DNA from: an uncultured Chloroflexota bacterium
GTDB taxonomy: Bacteria; Chloroflexota; Dehalococcoidia; Lucifugimonadales; CAJWER01
Direction: 5' to 3'
Length of the DNA stretch: 6,287 bases
Assembly: GCA_913030785.1 (NCBI GenBank)
Contig: CAJWER010000179.1
Coordinates: forward strand, 1 to 6,287
Shown here: positions 5,598 through 6,287 of the stretch, in pieces
Numbering within the stretch: the first letter of the stretch is position 1
How the letters are laid out: each line of letters starts with the position of its first letter
Translations under genes and position numbers: made by a program
Notes under the pieces: model-generated
Databases searched by the model: none
What the model was told of the DNA's origin: nothing
The model's input: the letters and a program-made list of their open reading frames with translations, nothing else

Positions 5598-6287
5598 CTA
5601 GCGGGAGCGCTCGAAGAGCTGTATCCTGTGGCGGTTGCGGTCGGTTACGTGGAGCCGCTCTTCAGCATCTAGCTTCACGGATGTGGGCGACCAGAAGTAT
5701 GTCTGGGTATGGTGGGATTCCTCGCGAACATTCCCTTCCAGGAACGCCAGGTCAGGGTCGAGATCGGCGACAGATCGCGCCTCTGCCTCCTGGACATTCG
5801 CGTCGAGGAATGACTGGGCCCAGGGCGATGTGGTCGCCTCGCCCCGCGTCTTGGCAACAAAGCGTCCCTCTGGATCCAGCATCTGGACCCGCTCGTTTCC
5901 CCAGTCCGCGACGAATATGAAACCCTGCGTGTCGACGGCCACACTTGATGGCCGGAGGAAGAGACCGTCGCTTTCGCCAGGACCACCATAAGAAGCAACG
6001 AACTTTCCATCGGCATCGAATCGCTGCACCCGGTGGTTGCCCCAATCAGCGACATAGACATCGCCGCTGCGTGCAGCCGCAACGCCCCACGGCAGGTTAA
6101 GCTGCCCCGGACCACTGCCCTCCTCGCCGAAGCTCGATATCAGGTCGCCGTCCTTCGTGAATCGCTGGACGCGGTGATTGCGGTGATCTACGACGAGTAG
6201 CCGATCCTCGGCGTCAACGGCTAGTCCGTTGGGGCCGTCCAGCTCACTGGGTCCCGAGCCGGTGCTGCCCCAAGTAACCTGTAGGCT
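5598..6287 (-). CDS. NHL-repeat beta-propeller protein (5' end outside window)
   Basis: The frame is open from the right edge (6287) to TAG at 5600-5598, giving the last 229 residues of a longer protein; the start is not in the window. Four propeller blades are visible: around 18-45 (GPNGLAVDAEDRLLVVD then NHRVQRF), 61-92 (LPWGVAA, VYVADWGNHRVQRF), 108-138 (RPSSVAVDT, IFVADWGNERVQML) and 199-226 (WSPTSVKLD, HVTDRNRHRIQLF). The recurring VADxGNxRVQ pattern is diagnostic of NHL repeats. An acidic segment of about 50 residues (146-197, containing SFLDANVQEAEA and DLDPDLAFLEGN) separates the third and last blades. NHL propellers serve as binding platforms and some are lyases or secreted proteins. 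No signal peptide can be checked because the N terminus is missing. Its position 75 nt upstream of the cyclase gene suggests co-transcription and a shared process. Confidence 0.88.
   Translation of the reverse strand, partial: SLQVTWGSTGSGPSELDGPNGLAVDAEDRLLVVDHRNHRVQRFTKDGDLISSFGEEGSGPGQLNLPWGVAAARSGDVYVADWGNHRVQRFDADGKFVASYGGPGESDGLFLRPSSVAVDTQGFIFVADWGNERVQMLDPEGRFVAKTRGEATTSPWAQSFLDANVQEAEARSVADLDPDLAFLEGNVREESHHTQTYFWSPTSVKLDAEERLHVTDRNRHRIQLFERSR

Noticed and set aside
1..6287. CRISPR arrays, insertion sequences, tRNA or rRNA genes, toxin-antitoxin or phage genes
   Set aside because: No regular repeat-spacer pattern, transposase motif, RNA gene fold or characteristic small gene pair was found on either strand.

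Overview
The window looks like a piece of a free-living bacterial chromosome with moderately high GC. The gene types are a TcuA/KstD-like flavoprotein, a metal-dependent amidohydrolase, a large 'cyclase family' hydrolase, an NHL-repeat protein and a thioredoxin-TPR protein. That mix is common in environmental Chloroflexota (Dehalococcoidia/SAR202-like lineages) with many catabolic paralogues. This assignment is inferred from gene content only; no rRNA or other phylogenetic marker is present. I see no phage, CRISPR, tRNA, rRNA or intact insertion sequence.

Layout. Positions 1-70 lie downstream of the first gene and hold a short 9-nt tandem repeat and a weak hairpin. A minus-strand FAD-dependent oxidoreductase (71-1420) and a plus-strand amidohydrolase (1574-2671) diverge from a 153-bp intergenic region. 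That region carries two facing promoters with perfect TTGACA -35 boxes, and a GCGCC-CGT-GGCGC palindrome lies between the two -35 boxes. After the amidohydrolase comes a 276-bp gene-free stretch with several hairpins, ending in a textbook intrinsic terminator (2870-2900). Next is a decayed ABC exporter gene (2948-3665) with three separate lesions: an N-terminal frameshift, a large in-frame deletion removing most of the membrane domain and Walker A, and a premature TAG near the C terminus. A thioredoxin-TPR protein of the CnoX/YbbN type (3785-4594) starts at TTG behind a perfect AGGAGG. It converges on a minus-strand cyclase-family hydrolase (4602-5522) with only 7 bp between them. Upstream of the cyclase on the same strand is an NHL beta-propeller protein (5598 to beyond the right edge), probably co-transcribed with it.

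How the genes may fit together. The flavoprotein, amidohydrolase and cyclase belong to families that dehydrogenate, hydrolyse or decarboxylate small organic acids, amides and ring-derived compounds. The divergent, probably co-regulated oxidoreductase/amidohydrolase pair suggests a small catabolic locus, but no substrate can be read from the sequence. The thioredoxin-TPR protein is likely a protein-quality-control factor unrelated to that pathway. I did not find a convincing new defence or mobile system. The most unusual items are the ABC exporter remnant, the structured leader and terminator in front of it, and the symmetric divergent promoter.
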